Below, one piece after another: positions 23,893-37,341 of a DNA stretch of 64,000 nt. Position 1 is the first letter of the stretch. Every line of letters starts with the position of its first letter. The notes under the pieces are model-generated. The model searched no databases. It was not told the DNA's origin and saw only the letters and a program-made list of their open reading frames with translations. Source of the stretch: Rhytidiadelphus loreus (lineage: Eukaryota; Streptophyta; Bryopsida; Hypnales; Hylocomiaceae); assembly GCA_947034895.1 (NCBI GenBank), contig OX344764.1, positions 46,295,348 through 46,359,347 on the forward strand. Reading direction: 5' to 3'. A program made the translations under genes and the position numbers.

Positions 23893-26087
23893 CACTACAA
23901 CAACGGCAGTGTTTTATGACTGCAAAAATATGACTGAGGATGATTGGCAACTACTTGCAGTCATATTCTTGGAGATCAATACCTTGGAGAGAAATATGAC
24001 TGCCAGTCGTTTTTGGGTCTTATACTTCACGGGCGTATATTATACGTCCGTTGGGAACACCAAAGTATTTCATAGGGAACAATATGGAACTTGTTTGAGA
24101 ACATTGAGTTATATTATTAGTCATATTTTTATGGTAGTAACATTTTTTTGTTTTTGGGCAACCTAAAAAAAACATGGACAATCAAAAAAAATATAGACAA
24201 GCCATTGTTTAAAATTTTGAAACTTAATCATCACTTTTTAAGGGTTTTGAAACCCTAGCCACCACTTTTTAGGGTTTTGAAACCCTAGCCATCATTTTTT
24301 TAGGGTTTTGAAACCCTACCCACCATTTTTTAGAGTTTTGAAACCCTAGCCGTCATTTTTTTACGATTTTGAAATCCTAGCCACTACTTCTTTTTATTCT
24401 TCTTCCTTACCTTTTGTTGTCTCTTGTCTCTTTGAATTCACTCTTGTTTCTTAGTTGTTGTGTTTTGTTGCATTTTGAGTTCACTCTTGTTTTTTAATTG
24501 TTGTGTTTTGTTGCATTTTGAGTTCACTCTTGTTTTTTAATTGTTGTGTTTTGTTGCATCTTGAATTCACTCTTGCTTCTTAGTTGTTGTCTTTTGTTGC
24601 ATCTTGAGTTACTCTTACTTCTTAGAGTTGTTGTCTTTTGTTGCATCTTCACTCTTGCTTCTTGTTTTTTTCTTCTTGCATCTTAATTCTTTCTTCTTCT
24701 TATTTCTTCTTTCTTACTTTTTGTTCTCTCTTTTTGTTTCTTGTTTCTTTTTATTGCATCTTAACTCTTTTTTGTTGTTTCTTGTTACCTTTTAGTAGTT
24801 GCTCCTTATTATTTCTTGTGCATCTTAACTTGTATTTGTTGTTATCTTTTAGCACTTGTTGCCTTTTTTCTTCTTGTTCCTTGCATCACCATTGTTTCTC
24901 TTCTTACCCTAAATTTGTATTACATATTTTCTATTGTTGTAAACTTTTGAAGATTGAGCTTTGTTGTATGTTCATTAAAAATTAACCTCCTATTTCTTTA
25001 ATTGTATATGTAGGCAACAAAATTGGAATAAAGTCATTGGAGGCTACTTGCAACTCACTTCATATTATTGTAAGAAATATAGTCTCTATTGACTTGTGTA
25101 AATAATTCATTGTGATATACATATTTTGTATTTGTGACTAATAAATTATAAATGTCATTGAAAGGAATCACATTCTTTCTTATATATTCCCTCTCCAATA
25201 TAATTGTTTCTTGTATATCTTTAAAATCATATGTATTTGTTTTTAACTACATGAAATCTTTTATTCAATTGTTAAATCATTTTAATGTATGATTGCAAAT
25301 ATGCTTAGGTATCCTACAACCGTTGTATGATTTGTTCAATTCATAGTTCAAAATACATATCAATAAAAAAATGACTATTTGGAGTCACAAAATGATTATA
25401 ATAATTTTCAAAAAATGACTAGGTGCTCTCAATATGATTGAAAAATATGACTAAGAAGAATCGTTTTACAAATCATCAAAAAATATTACTCACCACAGTC
25501 ATATTCCACATGACTGCAAAATATAACTCACCGCAGTCATATTCCACTTGACTGCAAAATATGATTCACCGCAGTCATATTCCACGTCATCAAAAAATAT
25601 GACTCAACGTAGTCATATTCCACAAAATATGACTCACCACAGTCATATTCCACGTCATCAAAAAATATGACTCAAAACAGATTATTTCACAAAATATGAC
25701 CATGCAGTCATATTCCACATCATCAAAAAATATGACTCAACGCAGTCATATTCCACAAAATATGACTGAGCAGTCATATTACACGTCATCAAAAAATATA
25801 ACTCAACGTAGTCATATTCCACGTAGGATTTTTTCATTTACCCGGGCAGTTCAAGAAAAAGTCAAAGAAAGTCAAAATATACGCCTTGTTGGCATACTAT
25901 GGCTATTTATACCCCTCAACTTATATGACTGCCAATATGACTAATGTCTAAAGCGATTGCTTCTAAACAACTGCTACAGTCATATTCCGAGTCATCTACA
26001 GTGATTTCTGCGCCAGTCATATTTTTTGATTTTACAACTAACTGCAGTTATTTTTTGCAGTCATAAAACACTGCTTTTGTTGTAGTG
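23893..26087. mobile_element. Non-autonomous CACTA element, TSD GTG
   Basis: The left end is CACTACAACAACGGCAGTG and the right end is its reverse complement with two changes (CACTGCTTTTGTTGTAGTG). GTG flanks both sides at 23890-23892 and 26088-26090. Subterminal regions are packed with GCAGTCATATT and ATGACTGCAAAA motifs, about a dozen on the right at 25490-26060, as expected for CACTA transposase-binding repeats. The interior holds two satellite-like arrays and no transposase. Length is 2195 bp. Confidence 0.9.
24225..24660. repeat. Two tandem arrays inside the CACTA element
   Basis: 24225-24400 has five units of about 31 bp, each with the dyad AGGGTTTTGAAACCCT, which contains telomere-box-like AAACCCTAG. 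24430-24660 has about six units of 43 bp with TTGTTGTGTTTTGTTGCAT and TTCACTCTTG. Pyrimidine-rich sequence follows to 24900. Leu/Phe/Ser-rich frames there reflect this composition. Confidence 0.85.
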
Positions 26088-26813
26088 GTGGTTTTGTATT
26101 CTCTTCATTCTTACACTTGAGTAGTTCAAGGATAATTAGGATTTAGGAAGACAATTTTGTTAAATGCGGTATTATGATTATGAATCTTGATTTCTTTTAT
26201 TACATCTTCAGTGACTCATGTAGTGGTAGTCATCTGGGATTTTGCTTCCTAACTATTACGAAATTTGCACAAGTAAGTACTTTAATATGGATTATTAGGC
26301 ATGATTGTTTATCTACCCTCTCTACATTCAAGAATTAAATAGGGTATGAGACCCATAAAACGCACTCTTGCTAGCATTAGTCACATTGTTCATGTCGATG
26401 TACCTAGCTACCCGCTTGCCTTACGATGATATTGGTCCATTAGGGGATTTTTATGTGAGACTTCCCCTTTATCCTCAATTCAAAGAAGTAACATGCACTT
26501 CATAATTCAATTTTGTCATGTTTTCCATGATTCACTTTCTTGTGCTTCCGTTAGCCTCTTGGAGTGCCATATCTCTCACAATGTAGAACATGTGTTTAAT
26601 CTTATTGTGCATATATTCCTCAATGGATGATTTTAGGAACTTGACTCACATTGTCTTCATTCATCAAGAGCTCCCATGATGCAAAACTATGAACCACTAT
26701 ACAACCATGGATCCATTTGAGGGATTTTTGTGGACTTTTCTTAAGCACTAGAACCATCAATCTATAATTATGATGTTGAAAGAGGTTTCACCCCAGAACC
26801 ATGGGATATCTTG

Positions 26814-27754
26814 CACTAGAAGAAAAACACGTCTGGCACAACCAACTACTATGCAACTAGTGCCCTATGCAACCGTCATGCAACTAGTTTCCTCTCTATT
26901 TGCACCAAATCTAATGTAGTTGTTTTGTGTCATTGTTTTACAACATTCATTCATTGTTTTAGTTGCAAAGTAGTCATTCTGTAGTTGCAAAAAAAGACTA
27001 GGAAACAACTAGTGTCCTATGCAACTATTATGCAACTGTAAAATGACCATAGTTGTTTCCTAGTTGTACGCTAGTTGTTTCTTAGTTGCACTCTAGTTGT
27101 TTCCTAGTTGCTTTCAAAGTTCATTCCCATTTGTGTTATATCAATTGACCCATATCAATTGTAAAGAGTACCATTAGATTGAACATATAAGACTTGTAAG
27201 TTGTTATAGTCTTATGTAATGAATTCTTTTGATAGAATTCTAAGATTTCTATAATTTGTGGATTTCTACAGTTTGTAGATTTTGTATATAAGAATTTAAA
27301 AAATAATTAAAATTCAAGAAATTTTATAATCTAGGAAATTGAATTTTGAAATCTAGGAAGAAGGTAGATCTGAAATTTTGAAATCTAGGAAGAGGGTAGA
27401 TTTGAAATTTTGAAATCTAAAAAAAGGTAGATTTGAAATTCAAAAATCTAAGAAAAAGGTAGTTCTGAAATTCTAAAATCTAGAAAGGAGGTAGATCTGA
27501 AAATTTGAAATCTACAAATCATTGAGATTTATATTTTAAAATTTACAAATCTACAAGTTGCAAGCAAGTTGCACACAAGGATGAAGTTCTTTGTATGGTG
27601 TTGGATGACAAAAAACCTTGCAACTAGACTGCAACTAATGCGACTTGTCCACTGCAACTACAGACTCTACATTGTCACCTAGTTGTAAACGTCCTATGCA
27701 ACTACAAAATGAGTTGCATACTGTAGTTGCAAAACCCCTCATTTTCTTCTAGTG
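26814..27754. mobile_element. Non-autonomous CACTA element, TSD TTG
   Basis: The left end CACTAGAAGAAAAACACG and the right end TTTTCTTCTAGTG are inverted copies of each other over 13 bp. TTG lies on both sides (26811-26813 and 27755-27757). Many CAACTAGT, GTAGTTGC and CTAGTTGC motifs fill both subterminal regions. The middle (27250-27560) is an array of TAGATCTGAAATTTTGAAATC-like units. 941 bp, non-coding. Confidence 0.9.
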
Positions 27755-27939
27755 TTGGTACTTTTGCATGCCAAATTTCTAAGGTTTGGAAGTAAACTCC
27801 CTGTAGTACTTACAAAACTACAAAAGTGTGAACTCCATTCTATATCGAGAGATGTCCCAATCAATTGTCAAACTCAAGGATAAAGAGATTTGTGCATTTA
27901 TTAATTTTAGACTTTCAATAGTCTAAAAGTAGTTAAATA

Positions 27940-30713
27940 TGGCATAATTGTGTTTTAAGTAGTATTTTAGACCTCATTTAGGCATAGTAGAATAACTTAT
28001 TCTAGAAAGATTTAAGCAAAGAGAAGTTAGAAAATCAAGATAAATTTCATTTCCAAGAAACCGTTTGAGATTTAGAGTCTCCAATCAAAAGTTATGGACA
28101 AAATTTAGAGAGGATGCTTGAAATTGTCAAAAAAAATTCCTTTCCAACCCTTCTTTGAAATTTGTCCATAACTTTTGATTGGAGGCTCTAAATCTCAAAC
28201 GGATTTCTGGAGATGAAAGTTATTTTGATTTCTCAAATTTTTTTATCACAAAATTTTTTGCAAATAATTATTCTACTATGCCTAAATGAGGTCTAGAATT
28301 CTACTTCAAATACAATTCCTAAGTTCACGTAACTATAAGTGGTTGAGATCCTACTAATTCTAATTTACGCATATCTCACATGGGTTGTTCTACCTCCTAC
28401 CACCCCATATGTATATAAAGAACTTTTCTTCTAGCTTGAAGCTAGGTGAAGTAGGTCTCAATAGATTTAAAATTACATCACATTCCATACCTCAATTGGA
28501 ACCCTTTTTGGGTGTAGCTATCGTGTGGATACATTGAAGGAAGGTAGATGAATGAGGTCAAGCTTAGAGTTTCCAAAAGAGGGAACAAACCAGGAATGCA
28601 AGTAAACCCATTTTCCAAAGTTTGCCCAAAGCCTAAGCCTATATATTATTAATATAGTCCTTCTCAATTCTATAGGAAGTAGAGGAATTTTTTTTTCCAA
28701 AAAAATATTTGAAACCTTGTAAAATATTGGTGTATCTTTCAATCCACTACTCAGATTTCCAAGTTTCAAAATTATGTGGTGGCAAATGTGCCCAAAAAAT
28801 TATGTTGTGTATTGTGAACTTTTGGATATTGTTGCATTGTAAGATTTTTTGGATGAGCTCTACGTCCTTATTTGACCTAAATTTTTTTGGAGATATGAAT
28901 AACATCATATTGATTATAGTAGATTTTTAAATTCAAAATCCATAGTGCAAAAAATTTCCACAATTTAAGCAATGATCAAAGGCATCTAAAATTGTCAAAT
29001 ACAATGGAAAAAAATTAAATTGTCCTTGCAAAAGCTTATATCTTTCAATACCTACAATCAAATGTCACAAAATTTTACCTCTTCTTCTTCTACAAGTCTA
29101 CTAAAATTAGCTTCATGGTAATATAAATTTTATTTCAATTGGTGCCCAGGAGCAAAAATTATGGCATTTTAAACATAATTTTTACATCACCGGGCAGAAA
29201 AAGAAATCAACAAAAATTTGAAATTAATTTTTTAATTTTTTTCTTCTTAAAGATCATATTTTTGTCTACATGTGAAGCTTTGATTCATTCCATTTGGATT
29301 AGTAATGTGAAAGTTACGAACAATCTTGTTTTTCGGGCAATTTTAGCATCTTCTTGAAAAAATAACTTGTAGGATTGAATTTTGAATGCAATCTTCACAA
29401 TTTTTCAAAAAAAATTGTTTGACAAGGTTAAGTTTTCTATTTAAAACAATCTCACTGTTGAAATTATTGTGTTTCAATCCCATTTTAGAGCTATTAACGA
29501 TTTAGTTTTTCTTTCAATCTTGGACCTACTTCTACTTAACAATTTTTAAAAGAATGAAAATCAAGTGTTTTTTGTTTTGTTTTTTTAATTCTAGACTTTC
29601 AGCTCAATTCTTCCATAATTTTTTTTTTTAATTCAAGGTCCATGATGCAAAAACATTCCACAAATGACATTCAAAGTCATCTAAAATTGCAGACCAGTGT
29701 TCAAAAAAACTTTCTTTTTTCAACTTTGAATGCTAATATCTTACAATTTGTAACGTCAAACTCCATGAAATTTTTACCGCATGATCCTTGACTAGTAAAG
29801 TACAAGATCCTATGGTTAAATTCTAGAAAATATATTTTGTTTTGTTTTTTTGGATGAATTCAACAGAAATGGCAGTTTTGAGTAGTTTTTGATAGAAGAA
29901 TGGCCTTGGTCCTTTAGGGGTTGGTTAAACATGTCAATTTCCAGGCAACCATGTATAGTGGCATGGTCAATACACTTGAGTGTCTGCTCCAGTAGAAAGT
30001 ATAGTAGAAACAATACAATAGACATGGAGAAATGTACCATGTATTACCATACTTGGATAGGAGGTTCAATACTTTGGTGCCAAAAACTCAATTTTAGTAT
30101 TAAACAAGCTTAGGTACTTTAAAATAGTGTTTCCTGATAAATTCATCATTAAATTTTAAAATTTTAAAATATTTGACAACTATATCACATAACTTCAAAA
30201 TCTTTTTATCATCAATGTCTATGAATGAAGAGACAAGTTGTTTATACAAGTGGGGTAATAAGAGATAAAGAAACCCATGTGGGATGTGTAAACTAGGATT
30301 AGTAGGAGCTCAACCACTCATTGTTAAGTCAAAAGCAAGAATTGTGTTCAAAGTAGAATTTCAAGCCTTGTTTAGGCATAGTAGAATAATTTTTTTCAAA
30401 AAACTTTGAACTAAGTTAATGTGTAAAATCAAGCTAACTTTCTTCTCCAAAACCCCGTTTGAGATTTCAAGCCTCCAATAAAAAGTTATAGACAAAGTTC
30501 AAAGAGGGATTGGAAGGGACCTTTTTTTTACATTTTCAATCATGCTCTTTGAATTTTGTCCATAACTTTTTTTTGGAAGGTCAAAATCATAAAAAGGGTT
30601 CTATAGATGATAGTTAGCTTGATTTACAAACTTTTCTTTGTTCAAAGGTTTTTGAAAGAAGTTATCCTACTATGCCAAAATGTGGTCTAAAATTCTGCTT
30701 TGATCACAATTCT
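27940..30713. mobile_element. Element with about 480 bp terminal inverted repeats, each containing a palindrome
   Basis: 27940-28440 and 30235-30713 are inverted copies of each other. Each arm holds a self-complementary module (27955-28312, centre near 28135; 30336-30713, centre near 30525) followed inward by the CCCATGTG...GGGGTGGTA segment. The interior (28440-30230) contains fragments of the TTAA-type family but no complete frame. No target duplication was resolved. Confidence 0.65.
29120..29920. mobile_element. TTAA-type element, left end missing
   Basis: Collinear with 43174-43969 over the whole length, including ATTGGTGCCC, GATCATATTTTTGTCTAC and the right terminus GGTCCTTTAGGGG. The flanking TTAA has become TTGG. 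A duplicated family fragment lies just upstream at 28930-29110. Frames at 29139-29357 and 43188-43394 are the same repeat-borne frame and are not genes. Confidence 0.7.
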
Positions 30714-31500
30714 TGCATTTTCAACAATGAGGAATCAAGCTCTCATCTTCAAATTGTTCCATACCCTGCAAGGATTCATGACTGACAATGAATTTCATTA
30801 TAAAACCGACCTCTTCCCTCTTGATTCTCACTACATGGCAATGAAAGAGATCCATCAGACCAAAACCTTTCTTCATGGTATTAATTGGTTAAATGATGGA
30901 TTGGTATTGGTAGGAATGGGTTGTTATTGAATTCTTTGGATTTTCAATGAACCATCTTTACATTTAATTGTTGATTTCATTGTCTGGTCCTGAAGTAGAA
31001 GAATTTGACACTATTACTTACCTGCTATCCGAGTAAAGTACCAATCTCTATCCCAATGTTCCTTTGAATGATGGCCCACTGCCACCTCCAGTGGCTCTTT
31101 AGGCAGCAGCAGCACTCCATCCACCATGACCGCCGTCAATGCCACAGAAGCTGAATTCCCAGATTCCGTCGAATGCCAAGGAAGCTGAATTCACGGTCTT
31201 CCCGCCGTCAGTCAACAAGAGTGAGGCCAGTGTCACGCCAACACCTGAAACGGAAGTGGCATTTCAACCACCAGTTGCTAACTTATGGTCATGCAAATAA
31301 TAGACTTGGTGGGCGGTTGTGCCATTGGGCCACATACACCGTATCACCGTCCATTCCAAGGTAGTTTTGGGAAGGTAAATACACCTCAAATTGGTCCATA
31401 TACAATGTAACACCGTCCACTTCAAGGTAATTTTGGAAGGTAACTACACCTCATATTCATCCCTATGAAATGTTGTACCTACGTCACATAGAAAATGAAT
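30714..31500. other. Mixed interval with a GC-richer decayed patch
   Basis: 31050-31320 is GC-richer and opens a 63-codon Arg/Ser-rich plus-strand frame (31173-31364) without recognisable domain. 31322-31452 has two copies of a 65 bp unit with CACCGTCCA and AAGGTAATTTTGG. It is probably a gene or repeat relic. Confidence 0.3.
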
Positions 31501-31847
31501 AAGCAAAATAGTCAAAATGGTTAGCAACAAAAAGGCAGTAATAAGGTGGAGTTGGGAATCATTTGTTTGGGTAATGATTGGGGTTCATTGATGGTATGGT
31601 AAAAGTATTAGTTTTGTAAGGAGACAACATTGATAGTGTTTTCCAATTTAACCCTACCTTGAAGGTCTAGGAAACTCAAGTTTGGACACGACGTGATGTT
31701 TTTTGGTATAAAAGATGAATATATTGAGGTATGCAATAGTGACAAAAGTTTGTCTTCGTGAAAAGACAAAACTAATGACACATGACACTCCCAATTTGGA
31801 TCATTATTGCACTTCTTATATATCTCAAAAGTTACAAAATGATCATG

Positions 31848-31848
<1 letters not shown>

Positions 31849-31924
<76 letters not shown>
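31849..31924. repeat. (TA)n microsatellite
   Basis: About 37 uninterrupted TA dinucleotides. It accounts for the Tyr-Ile run in the plus-strand frame across it. Confidence 0.98.
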
Positions 31925-31927
<3 letters not shown>

Positions 31928-34900
31928 TTGAATTTGAACATGTTGATGAGGTTTACATGTTAAAATAACATCCAAATATGAGATTTGATTGTTGGATTAT
32001 CAATCCAATAGCATATGTCATGTCTTATTTTAATATATAATTTTTTTTCTAGGAGTCAAATATGGTACCATGTATACAATATCATAAATCCTAACCATAC
32101 ATATCATACTCCACAATTCTTTATAGGCTAAAATAGTGCTTGGGCACTGTTTTGATACTATGAGAGTATTTTCTGGTATGCATCAAATAAATTTTGGAAT
32201 CATCCAAGTTAGTTATCACCAAATGCCTCCTACAACTTTTCTTGTTGAAAATATACATATAATTGATTTTACTTCCAAAATTTCTAAAAACACTTCAACA
32301 TTGCTTCTCTAAATATACCAATGGCCAAAATTTGGTATTAGTATATTGTTGTCATAGTATATTAAATCCCCTACTATCTAAACAAATATACTATATACAA
32401 CCCTTTTAAACTAATATGTTGAATTCAAAAAGATTGTGGTGAAATTAATTGTTTTGGTTGCTTAATACAAATATTATGATTTGTGTTAATTGTATATTAC
32501 AACAAATATCCTAAAACATACTCAAAGTAGATGCAACAACAATTCAAATTGCAACCTATAGATCATGTATGATTGTAAATGACACCTCAAGTCATCGGTT
32601 CATCAAAATCTTCAAATTCCATTCACATTAAAATTATCAACATTTTTCTCTGTATATAATTTTTTTGAAGCATACATATGCCAAATTTTTACAATACCAA
32701 TGGAGGTGGGTCTTAAATGGTGTACAACAACATGTAGTAAAATATTCAAGTCATCAAGGCTCAAAAAATAAGCATAGGCAATTTTTAGAGTGATTGTGAA
32801 ACCCGCCTCAATAATTGAGTCTATGGGATGGTCAACTTTGGAATTCATTTACTTTCAAACCATAATTGATTTTTACTTCAAGGTTTTTTGGATTGTAGTG
32901 CTCAAAAGACACTACAATATTTATGTTTGTTCATTTGGATTTCGTCCACTCATTTTCAACATATGGCACACAGATTAATATTGAACACAACATAGACTCA
33001 ATTTTTGTAGTCATTGTATATGTGATTTGTTTGAAATTTTCATAGAAAGTAGTCTTGAGAATTGAAAGATTCATTGAAAAAATCTAGGATGAGCAAGGAA
33101 TGACTACAAGAAGACACACAACTGGACTAATTTGGATTTGTCACATAGGTGTGCTGTCTTTTGAGTGAATAGTGAGAGAATGTGAATTTCAGAGAAAAAC
33201 ATTGAAAGGGATTCAAATCATTTCCAAAGGGATACAAGTGGCATTCAACCATTGGCCATTGAACTTTTCCAAAAAATGTAATGGGATACATGTGTCACTT
33301 TGCCATTGGTTGAAAAATTGATGTGGGTACTTGTAACAAATCTCCAATCCCATACTTATAATTTTTGACATGTGCTTCACTTGCAAACAATATGGGACAA
33401 TGTACGGTTGTATCTATATGTCCATATGGATACGTATAAATCTCATACATATTCCATGTGTATTTTACATACTGTACATATTTTGTATTCTATATTTGCC
33501 TTCTATATCCATATCTGTATCCCAAAGTTCCCATATCCATATTATTTATTTTTCAAAATCAACGTCATTAGAAGGGGGGATTTTTATTTACGAGACCAAC
33601 AACTCTCAATTTTTACAAAGAAGGGGAGGTGCATTAATTGCAACTTGAACTTGGATACATCATCATTAGAGATAGTCACATGGGTCTTCTCATGGTTTAT
33701 TACCTTGGGCTATATAGACTATGTTTCTTCAAGTGATCATAACTTTTGAAGTAAAGATCAAAGCATTTTAGTGTCCTCTCTAACTACATAGTTAGACTTT
33801 AGTATTTAATTTAAAATAATGTACAAGGATTAAAAAAATTGAAAAAATGTGTTGAAGGGACTTTAGAAAATTGTGTAAGAGATGAATGTCCAAAAGTGGA
33901 AAAGAAACTCAAGATTGCAACATTTAAAAAATAATAATTAAGTGAATAAAGATACTTGAGTGTAGAAAAAAATACATTGAAAATGTCTTTGCCACAAAAT
34001 TGATAATGTCAATCCCAACGGTGACTTATTCTAAGCAAGCATTATATATCCTATGCATTTTTTTTTAAATATTTATAAAAATCGAACTATACAATGAATT
34101 TCATGTTTTATTTTTGGTAAGAGATAATATATTTCCCACAATCTAAAAATCTCCCTATCTTTCATTCCATTGATGAGATTGAAACAAGTTAAAGCCTTCT
34201 ACATACGTAGAAAAAGATGGCTAATAACCCCTGATTGTCTAAGGTAGACTTTTTTAGAACTTGACAACCTTTATTGACTTCATAATTTGAATTTGTTATG
34301 TGAATTGTTTAGGGAGGATGCTATTCATCCCAATCTACATGTGAAGCTTTTTGTTTTACATCATTCCTATAAACATTACAAAAGTTATAAGTTTTTTATT
34401 GATTTCAATGTTAAAGTGGGCAACTTAAAAGAATATTCTAAAGAAATATTGATTTATTTTATTTTAATTTGTAGATTGTTGCCTACCAAAAACATTTGAA
34501 CCATCCAATTCCAAATAATGAGGTGAAAGTTATGATGAATTTATTTTGCAATCCATGAAGGTGGGAAAAATATATAAAGCTATTTTTTGAACTCAATTTT
34601 GTAAATTTTCAAATAAAATAAAAAGCATAGGAAGTGTGTTGCTTACTAGAACATTCTCACCATTGGGATTAAAAATTCTCAATTTTTTCTAAAAGTTATT
34701 AGTGATTTTTTTTCCCATTGAATATCACTTTTCACTTTATAATTTTTTAAAAGATGAATACAAAAGTTTTTTTATTAAGTTTTTTTTTGTGTAATCTCAA
34801 CCCATTTGTTACATATTGAATAAATTGCACAAGCTATATGACATACATATTATTTCCTAAAAATGTTGAAAGACAAACTGACTTCATCTTTTAGAAGGGC

Positions 34901-37340
34901 TAAAAAAGACTACTTTTGGAAGTTTAGGTTCATTGAACTTGCAATTTGTGAAGATTTTTACTCTAAAATTTGGGGAAGATACACTTGAATAAGTTAACTA
35001 AAAGATTGTATGGTTGGATTTGTTAAAGTATAAATATAGATGAAGATTTTAGCCTCACTTTGAATAAGAGTATTTTGAAGCAGTTTTGGCCTTGAAACAT
35101 TGTAGTAAATTAGGGAATAAACAAGAATCTTGAATTTTTTTTGAAAACATTAAATTTATTGTACATTACTATCTAATCAAACCAAAAACTAAAGGAAAAA
35201 TGGAGCAAATATTGGTTCCATGAAATTTAATCAACCATTAGGTGTTGATTTATCAAACATTTTCCAAAAATCATCAAGATCTCTAATTGCATATAGCTAC
35301 CCAAATTAGTACTTTAGGTTTTTTAGGGATTAGAAATTCAACTTTAGAAGGCTATTCATGATGTTTGAAGAATCTATAATGAACTTTCAGATGATAGAAT
35401 CATTGATATAAAGATGTTTATAGTATCTGGATACTACAATATTGTCAAAGCTTATTATAGTAAAATCAATGCTATATGATGTTATTCTTATAGGCATAGC
35501 AATCCATAGATTGTGAAAAAGGCTAAGTAGGATTGTTGTTGAATTTTCCATCATTCAAAAGTGGTTTGTAAAATTTATATTTATATTTAGAAATTATAAT
35601 GTAATTTTGAACCAAACCAATAGTGTTCAAATCAAGCCATTTGAGGCAAAAAAATATGTTAAAATCAACACATAATTTGAATAATACAATCAAATGAATG
35701 CAACAGTAATCATTCATGTTTGAACAAAATTGTCCAAAACAACAAAATACAATGATTCACATATTGTTTTCTATAATTATTAGCAATCATTGAAAAATCT
35801 AGTTTTAATGGAGGCATTGAATTGTTATAGAGCTCTAGGCATTGAATAGCTACAAGTACCAACTTTCAATACCATTTTATTCATGAAATTAGAAGTGGGC
35901 CATATTGAGAGCCCAAATCTACGTTTTAACTTTTTCTTCTAATGTCCCTTATATTCTTAATCACTTTTTTGACATAAAACCACTAAAGGAATAGATGACT
36001 CATTCATAAATTACAAAACCATATTTGAAAAAAAAAACATCCTACCAAGCAAAAGAACGAAGCATTGTCCAATCCTATATTCTTACTTCTAACAAATTTA
36101 CTTGTCTTTGTTAATAAGTTGCATTTGCAAATTCATATCCACTCATTTGAATTGAACGTCAAATAAATAAAACATTATTTCTCATTTTCTTTCAATACTT
36201 CATATTTATCATCTCAATGTTTATAAATGACCATCATATTCTAACACCCTTTGTATTAAGGATGAAATTAATATTTATCTATAATTATTATTGTTAATTT
36301 GATAATCACAAGCATACATTTTATCTATTTTTTTCAACCCATAAGACCTGTGGCAATAATTGAAAACTAGTAGTCCTTATAAAGCAGAAAACATTTAGAA
36401 TAAGTGTTTTTGGATGCAATTGTAATTGAAAATCCATCTCCTAGCTTACTTTTGAAGGTATAGAGAGGTGACAATTATTATACAACTTTTCCTTTAGGAA
36501 TTGTTAGATGATATTTATTCCTTATCCAAACATGTTTTGTTAGATAAATTAAACTACTTGCAAATGTTGTGATAAGAAAAAAAATGTTCCATAATTGTTG
36601 ATCTTTATTTGCAAATTTTGAATCAATTAAAAACTTGGTATGGATTAAAGAAAGTGATAATGAATATTGAGGGAATTAACTTATATAATAACCTTGAACT
36701 ATCAAATTTAGAACTAGTGGTCACTTAAAGTGTCATGTTTAGTGCTTTGTAGTAAGAAGTTTGATGAAGCTTGGACCATTTGAAGGCTAGTTGCACCACC
36801 CAAGTAAGTTTTTTTATCAAGTGTAAAGAAAAATAGAGTTTTTTGTGATGGCTACCTAGTAAATAAAATAATTGAAGTTTGGAAGGGAGTTTCTTGTAGT
36901 TGACTCATCAAATTGAAAACATATAAGTACTCTATGTAGGTTGTTGATACTTCTTAGGCTCAATATTCAGTATAATAATTGACATCTATTAGTATGTATG
37001 TGAAGCATATATGTCCTTTTAAAAGGATTTCATTAGAAATGATCAAGGTCCATAGCTTAGAAAGCACCCTCAAAACAAATATATGACCTATATTGGTCTT
37101 GAGTAATATCTTGCATGTTGAAAAGAATTCATAAAGAAGGTAATTGCATGCCTTCTTGTATGTATGAAGGTTGCTTGATTTTGTAGACTATATGACTTTG
37201 ACCACACCTATTTACATTGAATTACATTGCACATGACTACTGGTATAGATCAAAATACAATGAGGAGCAAATCTAATATTTTTTGAGAATGCTATTTTTT
37301 GTATGAAATTATCTTTCATATGTTTCATCTACCTTGACAA
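31925..37340. other. Long AT-rich interval, no gene recognised
   Basis: Frames here are short, AT-driven and without splice support. I found no TIR with target duplication, no LTR pair and no conserved domain. A 9 bp dyad (TTGTAGTG / CACTACAA) at about 32895-32920 is the only compact structure noted. Confidence 0.5.
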
Positions 37341-37341
37341 A

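Noticed and set aside
24604..24985. Overlapping Leu/Phe/Ser/Cys-rich frames resembling membrane peptides
   Set aside because: They read a pyrimidine-rich tandem array within a CACTA element; two frames are open at once because of composition.
25490..26060. CRISPR-like array of spaced repeats
   Set aside because: The GCAGTCATATT motifs are short, unevenly spaced and in both orientations; they are CACTA subterminal motifs in a plant-type genome.
29139..29357. 72-codon frame, with a near-identical one at 43188-43394
   Set aside because: Both fall within copies of the TTAA-type element and differ by indels; similarity is due to the repeat.
31715..31963. 82-codon plus-strand frame with a long Tyr-Ile run
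   Set aside because: The run is the translation of a (TA)n microsatellite.
32895..32920. TTGTAGTG / CACTACAA dyad as a miniature CACTA insertion
   Set aside because: Only 9 bp arms with no target duplication or subterminal motifs; could be chance.
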